Shown piece after piece: positions 45,506-56,352 of a stretch of DNA of 64,000 bases; positions within the stretch are counted from its first letter, which is position 1; each line of letters starts with the position of its first letter. The notes under the pieces are model-generated. The model made no database searches and was not told the origin of the DNA. It was given only the letters and a program-made list of their open reading frames with translations. A program made the position numbers and the translations under genes. The stretch lies in the NCBI GenBank assembly GCA_018907035.1, contig JACCIC010000124.1:293501-357500 (forward strand), read 5' to 3'. This DNA is from Sycobia sp. Sy_11. Lineage: Eukaryota; Arthropoda; Insecta; Hymenoptera; Epichrysomallidae.

Positions 45506-46385
45506 TCGTTGTGAATAATATTTAATTAATTATATTAATTAAATACAGCGGGTGAATTCGTTTTAGAACACCCGTTGTATATGCTGGAATGTACGCCAGT
45601 ATAAGGCTTGCACGTTCGCCTACCGCAGTCTTCACTGCTGGCGCGTATCGTTCGACGAGAGAGTACGGTAGTGTGCGTGTGGCATGTATTAGAGGGGGAT
45701 AGCGATCGCCGGCCTAATACTCTTGACGCGGCTCTCTTTCGCCGCGTGTTGTGTATCCCCTCTAACGTAGTTTTCGGATTTAAGCTTAGTGGTAGAGAGA
45801 GAGAGAGAGAGAGATAGAGAGTATGCATTGTGTTCTTTCTCTCTACAGTTCGGTTTTTCGATGGTCACGTCGACTACCTTCTACAGTAGTCGTCGCGACC
45901 TTTACCCGCTTTCGGTATGTTTACCGCGTTATAATCTATCAATTTAATTTGAGTTTTGTTACATTTTCGTGTATTCTAATAATTTGATTTTACATTTAGC
46001 TTATCATTCTTTTCGCGTGTGTGACGGAAATAAATTATTATAATTTAATGTGTTTAGTGTGTTCGCGATATATTTTTGTAATAAATTTATATATCGGCCA
46101 TGTTTTTGGCCGTCGCAAATTAATTCAATATTTATTAGAATACAACAAATATTTATTTAAATTTATTTAAAACAGAAACATACTAATTTAACAGGAATGA
46201 ATATTTTGTAATTTAGAGTAAACCATATATTTGAAACAAACAATGAAGCTTATTTGAATAGTGAATATATAATTATTACATTACACTAAATAAATTATTG
46301 AAAAGTAATAAATATTTCTTGAATTTCATTAAACATATACGTATAAAATAAAGTTAAATAAATAAATATTTGAAAAACTATATAT

Positions 46386-46417
<32 letters not shown>

Positions 46418-46509
46418 TATATTCAATTTTTGGAAAAGCTCGAGAAACAACATCTGGAATATCGCATGAAACGGTCAGTACCTCGTTTTGGCCGCCAGAG
46501 GCCCTCGTT
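45460..46509. other. Unassigned region with balanced-composition block
   Basis: After a (TA)n tract (45,464-45,500), 45,560-45,900 is GC-balanced and contains the self-complementary cgggtg...cacccg and a (GA)n tract. It looks like an LTR or an untranslated exon, but I could not find paired ends. The rest is AT-rich. Open frames at 45,535-45,828 show no protein pattern. Confidence 0.4.
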
Positions 46510-47890
46510 TTCAGTCGCCAAGGATCAACTTACTTTGGCCGGAAGTGGTGAATAAAATTTTTTTTAATTTGTAAGTAATTATAAATTTATTAGAAATATT
46601 ATTAATTATTTCTATATTTATCAATATTTTTATATTCTTACTGCACGGCCCTCAGTTGAATTCTTGGCAATTGATTATGTAATAATTCCGATTCAGTGTA
46701 GTACAATATTTTATATATAATTTATTTATAAAATTATAGTTTTTATACTAAGGATACCGCGGAGGCGGCAGGATCCAAAAATCACTTTCAAATATTTAAA
46801 ATCTTATATTTTATAAGAGAAAATAGGGGATTATTGGTTTTATAATTATTTTTAATAAATCAAATATTTATAAAAAGAAAACAATAAATAATTATTTATT
46901 ATAAAAAAAAATTATTTTTAATTATAAAATTTATTATTTTTATAGTATGTCTAACTTTGTTTTGTAACTAAGTGTGCCTCCGCCGTCTCTTATTTACGCG
47001 ATTGAATCAATGAATTATTTTTAATATTATAAATTATATAAATTCATAGGTATAAATAAAAATATACATTATTTTCATTCAAACTATATTACTAACGTAT
47101 ATGTTAATATTCTTTGATTCAGTATGCTTGTGTATATCAACAACGCGCACAGTAGCGCCAATGTACACAAGCTATTTAATCTAAGTTAGCTTGTGAATGT
47201 GTGGCTCCCGCTTGAATCAATGCTCACATACACAAGCACACGCAATTGGAATCCTAACCGTTATATATATAGAATTAAATTCTAAACGCGATAAATTTCG
47301 AATTATATGACCGCAGCTAGTTGTTCATTTAACAATTAGCGTGTTTATTCACTTATTTTTCGCATTTGATCAAACAGAAGGAAATCGTAATGACCACTTA
47401 CTTCTAAATAAAATTAAATACGATGCGAGCCCGATGTTCTTCCGTTGCTGTCAGAGACGATTTATCGATAGCTCTTTTTAAATTAAAGAAGGATAATGAT
47501 GTGGTTATTTATTAATCACTACAATTGGCCGATAATCATAATCTCTAATCTCACACAAGATTTACTCAAGTGTTCTTTATTGAGGAAAAGAAACAGAAAA
47601 AAATGACTATATACAAGCGAGGAAAAAGCGAAAAATAATCAATATTCTGACCGTCTCACTTTGCAGTTCGAACTATTCTATCTCAATCTTTCCCCCACTC
47701 CCTCATATTTGCTGAAGTCGAGAGAGACTATAACCTGTCTTCTGGCTTTCTCTACTTTGCGAACGAACACCACTAATGTATATATCGGTGCTCGTTACAC
47801 CCCCCTTCCAGACGTTGCCAGTCTTCTTGGAAACTGGAAACTCGATATCCGCAAATATCCTTATTGAAAAATTTCCACTCCTAGAAGGCT
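46510..47890 (-). mobile_element. LTR family A: 3' LTR with adjoining internal end, minus strand
   Basis: On the minus strand, a polypurine tract (ggaaggggggt) near 47,800-47,810 is followed by TGTAACGAGCACC at 47,799, the LTR start. The LTR aligns to the solo LTR at 15.5 kb down to about 46,510, where the last about 100 bp are replaced by unrelated sequence. 47,800-47,890 matches the internal sequence before the plus-strand LTR at 53,872. The rest of the internal region is missing. Confidence 0.75.
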
Positions 47891-48660
47891 TTAAGAAAAA
47901 TATAAGTGCATGAGTAAGTGTAATAAAACTAAAAAAGTCATAGTTAATGTGTGGACTGAACTACAGAGGTTTGGAGTACAGGCGTGTGCTGTGCGGGTTG
48001 TGAGCAGTTTTATTCGTCGGCTATAAGGTTTATTAACTATATTACTGAACTAGTCTTTCGATTTGAAAAAGCTAACATCTGACGTTCAACTTTTTGGGAG
48101 CTCAGAGCCATGCTAGCTCTTCAAAGATGTACGCACGCAGTGCACAGCGATTACTCATTTCCCTCTTCCTTGATGTACGAGAATACATTCTAACATTACC
48201 ATATCTACCTATTGGCAATTACGATTGTATAATCATAGGCATCAAAACTCTTATAGCAAGGCAAGGGTCTTTTTGTGATGGCTGAGAAATTCCAACTTTA
48301 GCCACGAAATCAATAGCACTATGAGTAACTTTACCATGAGACTGACTTATTTAATTCATAGACTAACTATAATTTAAGTTCAAAATGATTTCAAATAATT
48401 TTCTTTATAAATGATTTCAGTTATTACAAGTGATTTAAACTGATTTTCAACAGTTTTCAAATGACTCATGTAAAAGAGTCCAATGATTTCATAGAGTAAA
48501 CAGGACCCTGTGTAATTTTATATGGATAGCTATTTTGTGAAAAAAATGGAATAATTTAGTATCTACAATTCCCTTGTTTAGCAAAAAACATTTCAAAGAC
48601 CAGCCTGCAAGTACATGTCGAAATAATTTTTAAATTATATTTTCATAGTACTGTATTCCC
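47891..48660. other. No recognisable gene
   Basis: Moderately AT-rich sequence between the two LTR elements. The 63-codon frame at 48,094-48,285 has no recognisable motif. Confidence 0.45.
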
Positions 48661-49034
48661 ACGTTATAAATAAGAGAGTGCATGGGCACACTTTTAATAA
48701 GCATCTTTTTTATTGAATAATAATAAGTAATAATTTCGAAACCTACACAAATTGGGACTAATAGAAATTTACATATACTTTGTAAAAATTGTTTTCAATA
48801 TTTTCTTTTGCTTAAATTAGAAATAATTTAATATAACTCTCAAATATCATTTTATTCTTAGGAAATCTATATATATGTACTTTTTTCTGTTGTTTAATCA
48901 TAAACATTAAAGAGAAGTTTCACATGATAAGGAATGCGAATACACCATACTTGCCTTACTTTATACTATCGTAGAAAGTAATTTTAAAGAGATATTATAT
49001 ACCAACGTGAAGCAGCATATATATCATGTATACA
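48661..49034 (+). mobile_element. Probable 3' part of the 5' LTR of gypsy family B
   Basis: Called only because its right end (…tataca) stops two bases before a primer-binding site. The LTR start was not identified and the sequence is not related to LTR family A. Confidence 0.4.
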
Positions 49035-49036
49035 AT

Positions 49037-49048
49037 TGGCGCCCAACG
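49037..49048 (+). promoter_or_regulatory. Primer-binding site, tRNA-Lys type
   Basis: TGGCGCCCAACG, complementary to the 3' end of the tRNA-Lys that primes several LTR elements. It lies two bases after a TACA LTR end. The match stops after 12 bases. Confidence 0.7.
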
Positions 49049-49376
49049 GTTTTTTAAAGGTAATACAAATAATGTTATGCAGAGGAATAAATTATTAGAG
49101 GAGTAAGAATTAATAAAAAAATTGATATTTTAATTTTTTTACCTTTGCATACCAAAAATAAAAAATCACTTAAAGAAAATTGGTTTTTATTTCTCTCTTC
49201 TTTTTGCAAATAGAAGGAGGGAATAAAACGAGAATATTTTTATTTTTTTGTTAGCAGTTAGGATTGCGTAGTGTGCACCGATTTACGTAAGATTAGGCGG
49301 GTTCGCGAAACTGTATATATAGTTTACATTGTAAACTATATATAATATATTTATAAATAACTATTTCATCGTTGAT

Positions 49377-50516
49377 GCAGGTTTAGATCCTAGTATTAAA
49401 TATATAAAATGCGAAGCAGCCAGGAAGTCGTTTATAGAAGACGCAATACGGACTGGAGAACAGTCATACCTAGATGTTACGACGGAGGAGGGAGGCAGGC
49501 ACCCCCTGGATTTTATAAGGGATGATTTCCTAATCCAGGAGAGGTTGGATGCCTTGAGGCGACACCATGCTCCAGCTGAGGCGTATATAGATGATACTGA
49601 AGTGGATATCACACATTGGAACCCACTTTCCAATATAACTATACGATATGAGCTCCTGCCCGGTATCATATTACCTCAATCTGGCAGAGATCAACCGGAA
49701 GCATTGACAATGGAGGCACTACAACGCCAAATAAATGATATGCAACGTATGCTTCGAGTATTAACAGTTGCAATCAATAGCCAGATTGAACACCAACCCG
49801 GACGTGGATCGAGTAACGAAATGGAAAATATGCATCCTAATTTACGTAATGTCAATATTAGAGATACATTTACCATACATAAATCGACCCATTCGGAACT
49901 CCCACAGAGAACCCCTCAGCGAATCACCCCAACCAACACTCGACGAGGACATAGCGTCAGCGGGAGGAGGGGGGAACGGTTGAGGGATAGTAGAACCTCA
50001 AGGGCAGGCACTAGCCGTCATGATGACATAGCTAATGCCGAATCTGTGGTTAAACCTCGCTATTTAGGTGAGGTAGTCCGAAAATGGAATGTTTCCTTCA
50101 CAAGCGATGGAATGCAAACAATTGAAATATTCTGAGACTGGGTTGAAGATCTACGTAGTATGTCAAACTTGACTGAAGAGCAACTTTATCAGGCTGCACC
50201 AGAACTATTCAATGATTCAGCCCGTTACTGGGTAACAGAACCACTTGAACCATGGTTATCCTGGTCGCATCTGAAAAACGCAACTCTACGCTTTTACGGG
50301 ACGACCAAGTGGAATCAAGAGCTCTGGCAAAGAGAAGCCATCGAGTGCACTCAAGGCGAGACGATTCAAGAGTATCTTACGGTGCTGCATTGGATGCTCA
50401 ATAAATTAATTCCGAGGGTTTCAATGGAGGATAAATTAGATCGACTACTTGCGAACTTTCGTCCCGAAACTTTTGACGGCTCGTGGAGGCTATTAAGGAA
50501 GCGGAGGATTCCTTAG
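49377..50516 (+). pseudogene. Gypsy family B gag
   Basis: The frame is open from before 49,377 without a clear start codon. A single in-frame TGA at 50,133-50,135 separates an N-terminal half (proline- and arginine-rich end) from a capsid-like half with KWNVSF, then WVEDL and FNDSARYWV, and later CTQGETIQEYL, which is the pattern of retrotransposon gag capsid proteins. The frame then shifts near 50,490 into another open stretch to 50,707. It would form the particle in an active element. Stops make this copy dead. Confidence 0.8.
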
Positions 50517-50939
50517 TAGTAGAGAAATCGTATAAATCTTCACCTCCACTAGAGGCAGTAACCTGGCCAGAAATATCATACCAGGTATACCAAACCAAAA
50601 GGAAAACAAAGGTGGCGGCTACTAAATCTTTCGATCAAACTAGGCTGGAATCACCACCAAAAGATGCTCGAAAAGACGAGACGGTGCAGGCTATTTCCCA
50701 ACTATAAAACTATTTTAAACAGTTAAGTACGGATATTAGGACAGCTATAACCTTAGTAGGCAATACAAAAGCCACAGAAGTCAGGAGAGATCTACCTACA
50801 CTGAGGATCTACCTTCAGCCATCCTAAGAACCCAAACTGGTGGAGAAAGAAATCTTCACCTAGAAAGGTTCATTCTCCGGTGATTAGACATGACTCTACG
50901 AGTAGAACACTAGATAAAGATACGCCCAGCACATCTAAG

Positions 50940-51603
50940 TAAGTTGATGCACCGCTGAAGTTTTATAACTGTGGAGAATTGGGATATCGTTCTACCAATT
51001 TCCAAAATGTGCGGGAAATGCCAGGCGCGGCAGCAAATAGGGGTTCAGTCATTCAGTGCCAATAACATGACCCCCATTGAATATCCTCGCCGACAAATAG
51101 CGGCGAGGCAGGCATCCTCATCTTCCTCAATCACGGAAGAAACAACTGAGGCAGGACCATCTTCCTCCAATAGTAGAGGATTGGATCTAGGTCAGATAGC
51201 ATCTATACCAGAAGAAGCCCGTTGGTGGATTCCTGTGCATGTCGGAGACTTCCGTATCAGAGGACTATATGATACTGGAGCGTCACGCACAGTGATGATC
51301 GGGATTGGTCTACAGGTGGCCTCAGCCTGCGGACGAGAGTTTGACCCTGCTTTTGGTGTTGGTACCATACGTCCAGGAAATTCTCTTCTTTATGTAACGG
51401 GTCATGTTACATTACCGTTCGAGTTGGCAGTAATTATACGTAAAGTGTTAGTCGCAGTAATTCCATCTTTAGAATTCGACTGTTATGTCGGAGCCAACTT
51501 CGCACGAGTTTTTGGTACAGTCCATGATCCTGCAGATAATACGCTGTACGTCAGAGCAGCCATGAAGCGAGTTAGATTGGAGGTTGCAGCCGTGACTAAA
51601 TAA
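50940..51603 (+). pseudogene. Gypsy family B CCHC remnant and aspartic protease
   Basis: Near 50,965 a FYNCGELGYRSTNF stretch is a CCHC knuckle with three of its four metal ligands replaced. From 51,220 the protease is readable: WWIPVHVGDFRIRGLYDTGA contains the D-T-G-A catalytic loop, and a later DCYVGANFARVFG stretch fits the end of the domain. The frame stops at 51,601-51,603 and joins directly to RNase H sequence, which marks the deletion. Confidence 0.8.
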
Positions 51604-51639
51604 AGTGCAACGACTAGCACCATTACGTTTGCTAGAGTA

Positions 51640-52338
51640 TATAGTCTTAAGTTGCAAGAGTATGATTTCGAGGTAGAGCATCGAAAAGGTGCGTTGAATT
51701 ATGTCCTTGACGCGTTGTCTCGGATGAAAAAAGTAGATGAAACCAGGTGTGCTGCAATAACTTGGGTTAAGATAACCTAAGACCAATGGTATTTGGACTG
51801 GTTAGATAAGGTTCGAAAAAGTCCAAACGAATATCTTAAGTGGAAAATAGTCGGTGGGCATCTGTATTGCTACCGTCCAAATAAAATTTTAGTGTTGTTA
51901 ATAGAATTGAACTTCTCTCTCAATACTACACCTCATTCATCTACTTGGTATACTCCAGCGATGTTAAACTTTGGGCAAGAGCTGACTCCGCCGGGAACAC
52001 TCCGCCGTGAGCAAGATAATGCCACGATTGAAAAAATTGAGAGCGAAAACTGGCAGGCCTGGTTAGCTAAGTTAAAAAGACTATCAGAGCTACAGGAGTC
52101 AGCAAAAACACGGTCACGTGAGCAATACGAGCGTCAAGCAGCGTATTATAATGCTCGTTGTCGTCCTTCGTCATACCAAATAGGAAATAAAGTATGGAAA
52201 AGGAATCGTGTTTTATCTTCTGTCGCACAAGGAATAACATCTAAGTTGGCCCCTAAGTATGTGGGTCCATATATAATTATGGAGATAAAGTTCCTAAATA
52301 CATACAAGATAATCGGTGTCTCAGGACGGATAGAATAG
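51640..52338 (+). pseudogene. Gypsy family B RNase H end and integrase C-terminal half
   Basis: YDFEVEHRKGALNYVLDALSRM (51,660-51,725) is the universal end of gypsy RNase H, with one change from the usual NxxADALSR. A stop follows and then an integrase N-terminal start (LDKVRKSPNEYLKWKIV) jumps directly to LNTTPHSSTWYTPAMLNFG, the end of the integrase core. The C-terminal part with LAPKYVGPYII (GPY/F module) is intact to 52,338, and SEHLKPF follows beyond one stop. The zinc-binding ligands and catalytic core are deleted. Confidence 0.85.
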
Positions 52339-52420
52339 TTAATTCATTCTGAGCACCTGAAACCATTCGTCGAATCCGAAGGAACGATACCTCAGGTGAG
52401 CGACGATGATGCATCAGGAG

Positions 52421-52952
52421 AACCTGTGCCGTCGACTAGTAGAGACCATTATTCCGGAAATGGTCGTCGATTTGATCAATAAGTTAGCCGGAAGGGTATC
52501 GGAGTGGACTCTGATTAGCCGGATTTTGGCTCTACCGCAAATGTTTGTGAGAAGCGTACGGGCAGCCCGGTTTCCTTGGAGACTCGACCCATGGACCTGT
52601 CAGAAGAGCCTCCGACTATTCGTTCATTACGCCTAATAGTGTTGAACAATACCCTGGCTCCCGCGCAATGTTCATCACCCGTTCCTTTGCCGGCTAGGGT
52701 GGAATCCCCATAGGTTGTTTTGCTTGTGGGTGACAATCCCGATCCCGCTGAAGCATAAGACGCCACAGCTACGATTCTTAAGGGCGAATGGGAGACAGTG
52801 CTGTCTACAAAAATAGCTGCATTCAAGGAGAAAACTGAGCTAGTGAAAGAAGCTTTCTCCAAAGCCCGAGCTCTGAAAAAGAAGTCTTCTAGATCTGGGA
52901 TGAAATCCAAAACATCCCAGGTAGCCCGGAAACTTCGGCCGACAGACGGTAG
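52421..52952 (+). other. Eroded coding-like sequence before the coiled-coil ORF
   Basis: A plus-strand frame from about 52,755 reads as a Lys/Glu/Ala-rich helical protein that leads into the ORF at 52,953 after a frame change. The minus-strand open frame at 52,515-52,910 is the shadow of it. Confidence 0.4.
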
Positions 52953-53640
52953 ATGATTTTCAAGAAGAAGGAAGAGCTAGAATCTCTTCAGAATTATCGA
53001 CTCGAGCGAGCCGAAAAAGAGCGAAAGGTAAAGGTGGACCAGCTGGCGATGGCTATTAAAACGTATCAACTGGCTGCGGCGGTATTTTGGCGGGTTAATG
53101 AAGCCATCGAAAAGAATAAGAAGATGGTCGAGTTTGTGAGACAGGACCTGCAGGAAAAAGAGAGGGAGATGAAGAAACTTCTGCAAGCAAGTCCCCTCGA
53201 AATGCGAGTTGATGTAAGCACTCGCAGTAAAAAGATGGCCTTCCTGTCGAGTAATGAAGCCGCCTCGTCTAATTTGACGACCCAGCAGGTTGTCCACAAG
53301 TTAGACTACCTTCTTTTCAAGCAGATTCGAGAAGAATGTCAACCAGTCGTCGGAACCATGGATCCGGTCCAGACAGGGTGCGTTCCAGATCAACAGGAAC
53401 GAATGAAAACCCTGGCAGTTCACGCCGATCGAGGAGCGACAACCAGCACTCGGTTCAAGAGAGGCTAAGACGGCCTTAGTCGTAGATACCGAATCCGATG
53501 GTTGTACAGAAGTAGATGGAGCAATCTGTTCAAAATCCATCGGGAACAGGAAACCTCGGTTTTGTTATGTGTGCGGCCATTCAGGGGTGAGAAACCCTAG
53601 AACGTGTCCCATGGTGGGGACACATGAGGGTTGTAGGAAA
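52953..53640 (+). pseudogene. Coiled-coil gag-like ORF with C-terminal zinc knuckle
   Basis: The 171-codon frame 52,953-53,468 begins with a long charged helix (KKKEELESLQNYRLERAEKE and VRQDLQEKEREMKKLL) that should form a coiled coil. After a frame change, 53,551-53,640 encodes KPRFCYVCGHSG followed by more Cys and His, a zinc-knuckle-like end, and then a stop. The combination suggests the gag of another retroelement, perhaps the one that owns LTR family A to the right, but I do not recognise the family. Confidence 0.5.
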
Positions 53641-54282
53641 GGTTTTTCCTAATTTATTAAGTAAAAAAAATATTTTATATTATAAAAAATTCATAATAAT
53701 AAATTAAAATAATAATATTTTTATATTTTCATAAGGATTGGCCGTTTCTTCATTTGGCTTTCCCTCCCATATTTTTCTTAAACCCTTTCAGGATTGGAAA
53801 TTCTTCAATAAGGATATTTACGGATATCGAATTTCCAGTTTCCAGAAGGACTGGAATTGTCTGGAAGGGGGTGTAACGAGCACTGATACATGTCTTGATG
53901 GTGTTCGTTCGCTAAGTAGAGAGAGGTAGACCACATGCTATAGTCTCTCTCTAACTTCAGCAAATATGAGTGGGAGAAAAATTTATGTTCAGTATTCAGC
54001 TTACTGTTACAAGTAGATTATGTATTTTTGGCTTTTGCTCTTGCTTAGTTTCTAACACAGTCTTTTTCTTTTCTCTTAAATAGAATTTTGTATTGAGTTG
54101 TTGATAATTATTTATAAATTAAAATGTTTTTATTCATTGCTTCCGGCCAAGGTAAGTCGATCCTTGATGACTTTAACTATGTAAATTATTATTTTCTATA
54201 TTAATAGTAATAGAACTAGATAAATTAGAAGAGATACACCAAGGTCGTATTTACTACCTTGGTAACCTAGCACCCTGTAACA
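53641..54282 (+). mobile_element. LTR family A: 3' internal end, polypurine tract and 3' LTR
   Basis: 53,757-53,871 matches the internal end at 47,800-47,890 in inverted orientation. A polypurine tract (ggaaggggg) directly precedes TGTAACGAGCAC at 53,872. The LTR ends CCCTGTAACA at 54,282, next to ATAT. At 411 bp it has an internal deletion of over 900 bp relative to the solo LTR at 15.5 kb, but both ends are kept. Confidence 0.8.
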
Positions 54283-54289
54283 ATATATA

Positions 54290-54426
54290 TCATTCCATAT
54301 TATATCATATCATATCATATCATACTTCATATTATACTTCATATCATATCATATCATACTTCATATTATACTTCATATCATATCATATAAAATCATATCA
54401 TACTTAATATCATACTTCATATCATA
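54290..54426. repeat. (ATATC)n-type pentamer tract
   Basis: Repeated atatc, catac and ttcat variants before the Helitron 5' module, as in the other two modules. Confidence 0.85.
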
Positions 54427-54860
54427 TCATACTAATTTATAAAGACAAAGCGTGTTTTTGTTTGTACACGAAAACCAAAAAAACTACTGGACCGATTGTT
54501 CTGAAATTTCACATATAGATTCTATATTATCTTGAGAAAGTCATAGGCTATGTTTTTTATTGAAAATCATTTTACTTTCATTAATAAATTAAGTTAATAG
54601 TTTTAACAATTAGTTTCACCAGCGGCCACTAGGTGGCGTCTTGAATCACGAACATCAACTCAATGTAGTCCGCTTAAACTATTAATACCAGATCAGCTCC
54701 AACGAATGTGCATATCCAACTTTGGGATTCGTATCCTAAACAAGATGTAAGGATAGTCGGTCTTAATTTTTTTGTTCTTCAGGTTAATCTGACACTATTC
54801 TCACACCTTATGGATATCTTTTGAATTTTGTAAATTTTATTTTTTCTTATGTGAAAAAAT

Positions 54861-54867
54861 CTGTCTC

Positions 54868-54932
<65 letters not shown>

Positions 54933-54943
54933 GTCTGTCTGCC
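54861..54943. repeat. (TC)n microsatellite in Helitron copy III
   Basis: Counterpart of the (TC)n/(GA)n tracts in both palindrome arms. Confidence 0.95.
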
Positions 54944-55394
54944 TTTCTTTCTTCTTCTTTTATAAAATGGTTCTGTATGCCAAATCATACTGAATATAGT
55001 TTGTGACGACAAATTATATTTTGGTTTTTATACGTTATATCAACTTTGGAATTGTGACAATAGACTATGTTGTTTTAGTTTGAACAAAAGAAATGATGGC
55101 AAAATAGGGTTCTTTACCGATAACCTCGAAACTATGTATATATATAATATATGGTCACTTCTTCATACAAAGGCAATATCCATCGTCTGCTTAGAAAATC
55201 TGCTATTCGCCATACCATTTTGCTTGAATTTCAGTTGGCATCACTACGAAAATATTCACGGTATTTAACTGAAAAAATAAAAATATACGAAATATATAAT
55301 AAATAATGTATGTATATTATATTGTATATTTTATATATACACATTTTCAATACGGTTTCTACTGAGAAATATTGTAGATTTGTATAGGCGGTTG

Positions 55395-56140
55395 TGTGTT
55401 CCGATGAGAGAATGCGATGTCCAGGTGTCTCTGGGCGATTTCTACGGGGAATATTGTATTTAGTTGATAGAAAACGACGTCCAGATATGAGGAAATCAAC
55501 TTTTATGGGAAGATTCGTCTTAGGACGGTAAAATACGATATCTAGGTCTTTCCGAACTTCTACTGTGAATATCGTATTTAGTTGATAGGAAACGATGTTT
55601 AGTTATGTCGGGACAACTTCTACGGGGAGTTTCGTGTTCAGATGATAGAATGCGATTTCCAGGTTTATGGAACGACTTCTACTGGGAGTTTCGTATTCGG
55701 ACAGTAGAAGATGTTGTCCAGGTATGATGGGACGATTTCTGCGGAGAGTAACGTGTTTAATTGATAAGAAACGATGTTCAGGTATGTTGGGACAACTTCT
55801 ACGGAGAGTTTCGTGTTCGGATGATAGAATGTGATTTCCAGATGATTTGGAAGAACTTCTACGGGCAGTGTCGTGTATAGTTGGTAGAAAACGATGTCCA
55901 GATATGTCAGTATGACTTCTATGAAGAGATTCGTATTCTATCATTCGAACATGTACACTCCCAGTAAGTCGTCCTAGAATAACTGGAAATTGTATTCTAC
56001 CTCCCCAACACAAAATTCTATAGCAGTCGTCCCGAGCTATTTCCTATAGTCCGAAATTCATGCTCTCTGTAAACGTTATCTCGAGGCACTTGCACATTTT
56101 TTTTCTACAGCTTGAACTCGAAAGTACAATTTTCTCCATT
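55395..56140. repeat. ~60-bp tandem array, copy III
   Basis: Same units as at 43.1-44.4 kb. Orientation changes near 55,935, where gattcgtattctatcattcg joins two opposite units. The reversed part is only about 200 bp long here. Confidence 0.85.
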
Positions 56141-56154
56141 GCAGCCGTATTTAA

Positions 56155-56157
56155 TAT

Positions 56158-56189
<32 letters not shown>
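56155..56189. repeat. (CA)n at the LINE 5' junction
   Basis: CA dinucleotides continuing past the LINE at 60,913-60,928, where they turn into TA repeats. Confidence 0.95.
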
Positions 56190-56190
<1 letters not shown>

Positions 56191-56352
56191 AGTGTGGAGT
56201 TTTGTTGCTTTCTCCCATCTGGCGCCTCCCCAGGTTGCGGATAGGGGATGGCTCGCTACAATTTGTAGAGGGCACTGAGGAAATAAAATACTCAGGGCGG
56301 ACAGAAAAAGCTAATAGGGAGGGCCTCCCGAACGTAAGGCCAATTATGACTA

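Larger units (their letters stand above)
49037..52420 (+). mobile_element. Internally deleted Ty3/gypsy element, family B
   Basis: Order on plus: primer-binding site, gag (49,377-50,516 and a shifted continuation), eroded CCHC knuckle (near 50,970), protease (50,971-51,603), RNase H C-terminal end (51,640-51,780), then integrase C-terminal half (51,793-52,338). Reverse transcriptase, most of RNase H and the integrase catalytic core are deleted. Its own 3' LTR was not found; sequence to the right belongs to something else or to LTR family A. Confidence 0.85.

Noticed and set aside
52515..52910. 131-codon minus-strand ORF
   Set aside because: Antisense to a plus-strand helical frame that continues into the coiled-coil ORF.
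46510..54282. Reading the LTR-A copies as the two LTRs of one element with gypsy-B inside
   Set aside because: They are in inverted orientation and each has its own polypurine tract; the sequence before the gypsy-B primer-binding site does not match the LTR-A end.
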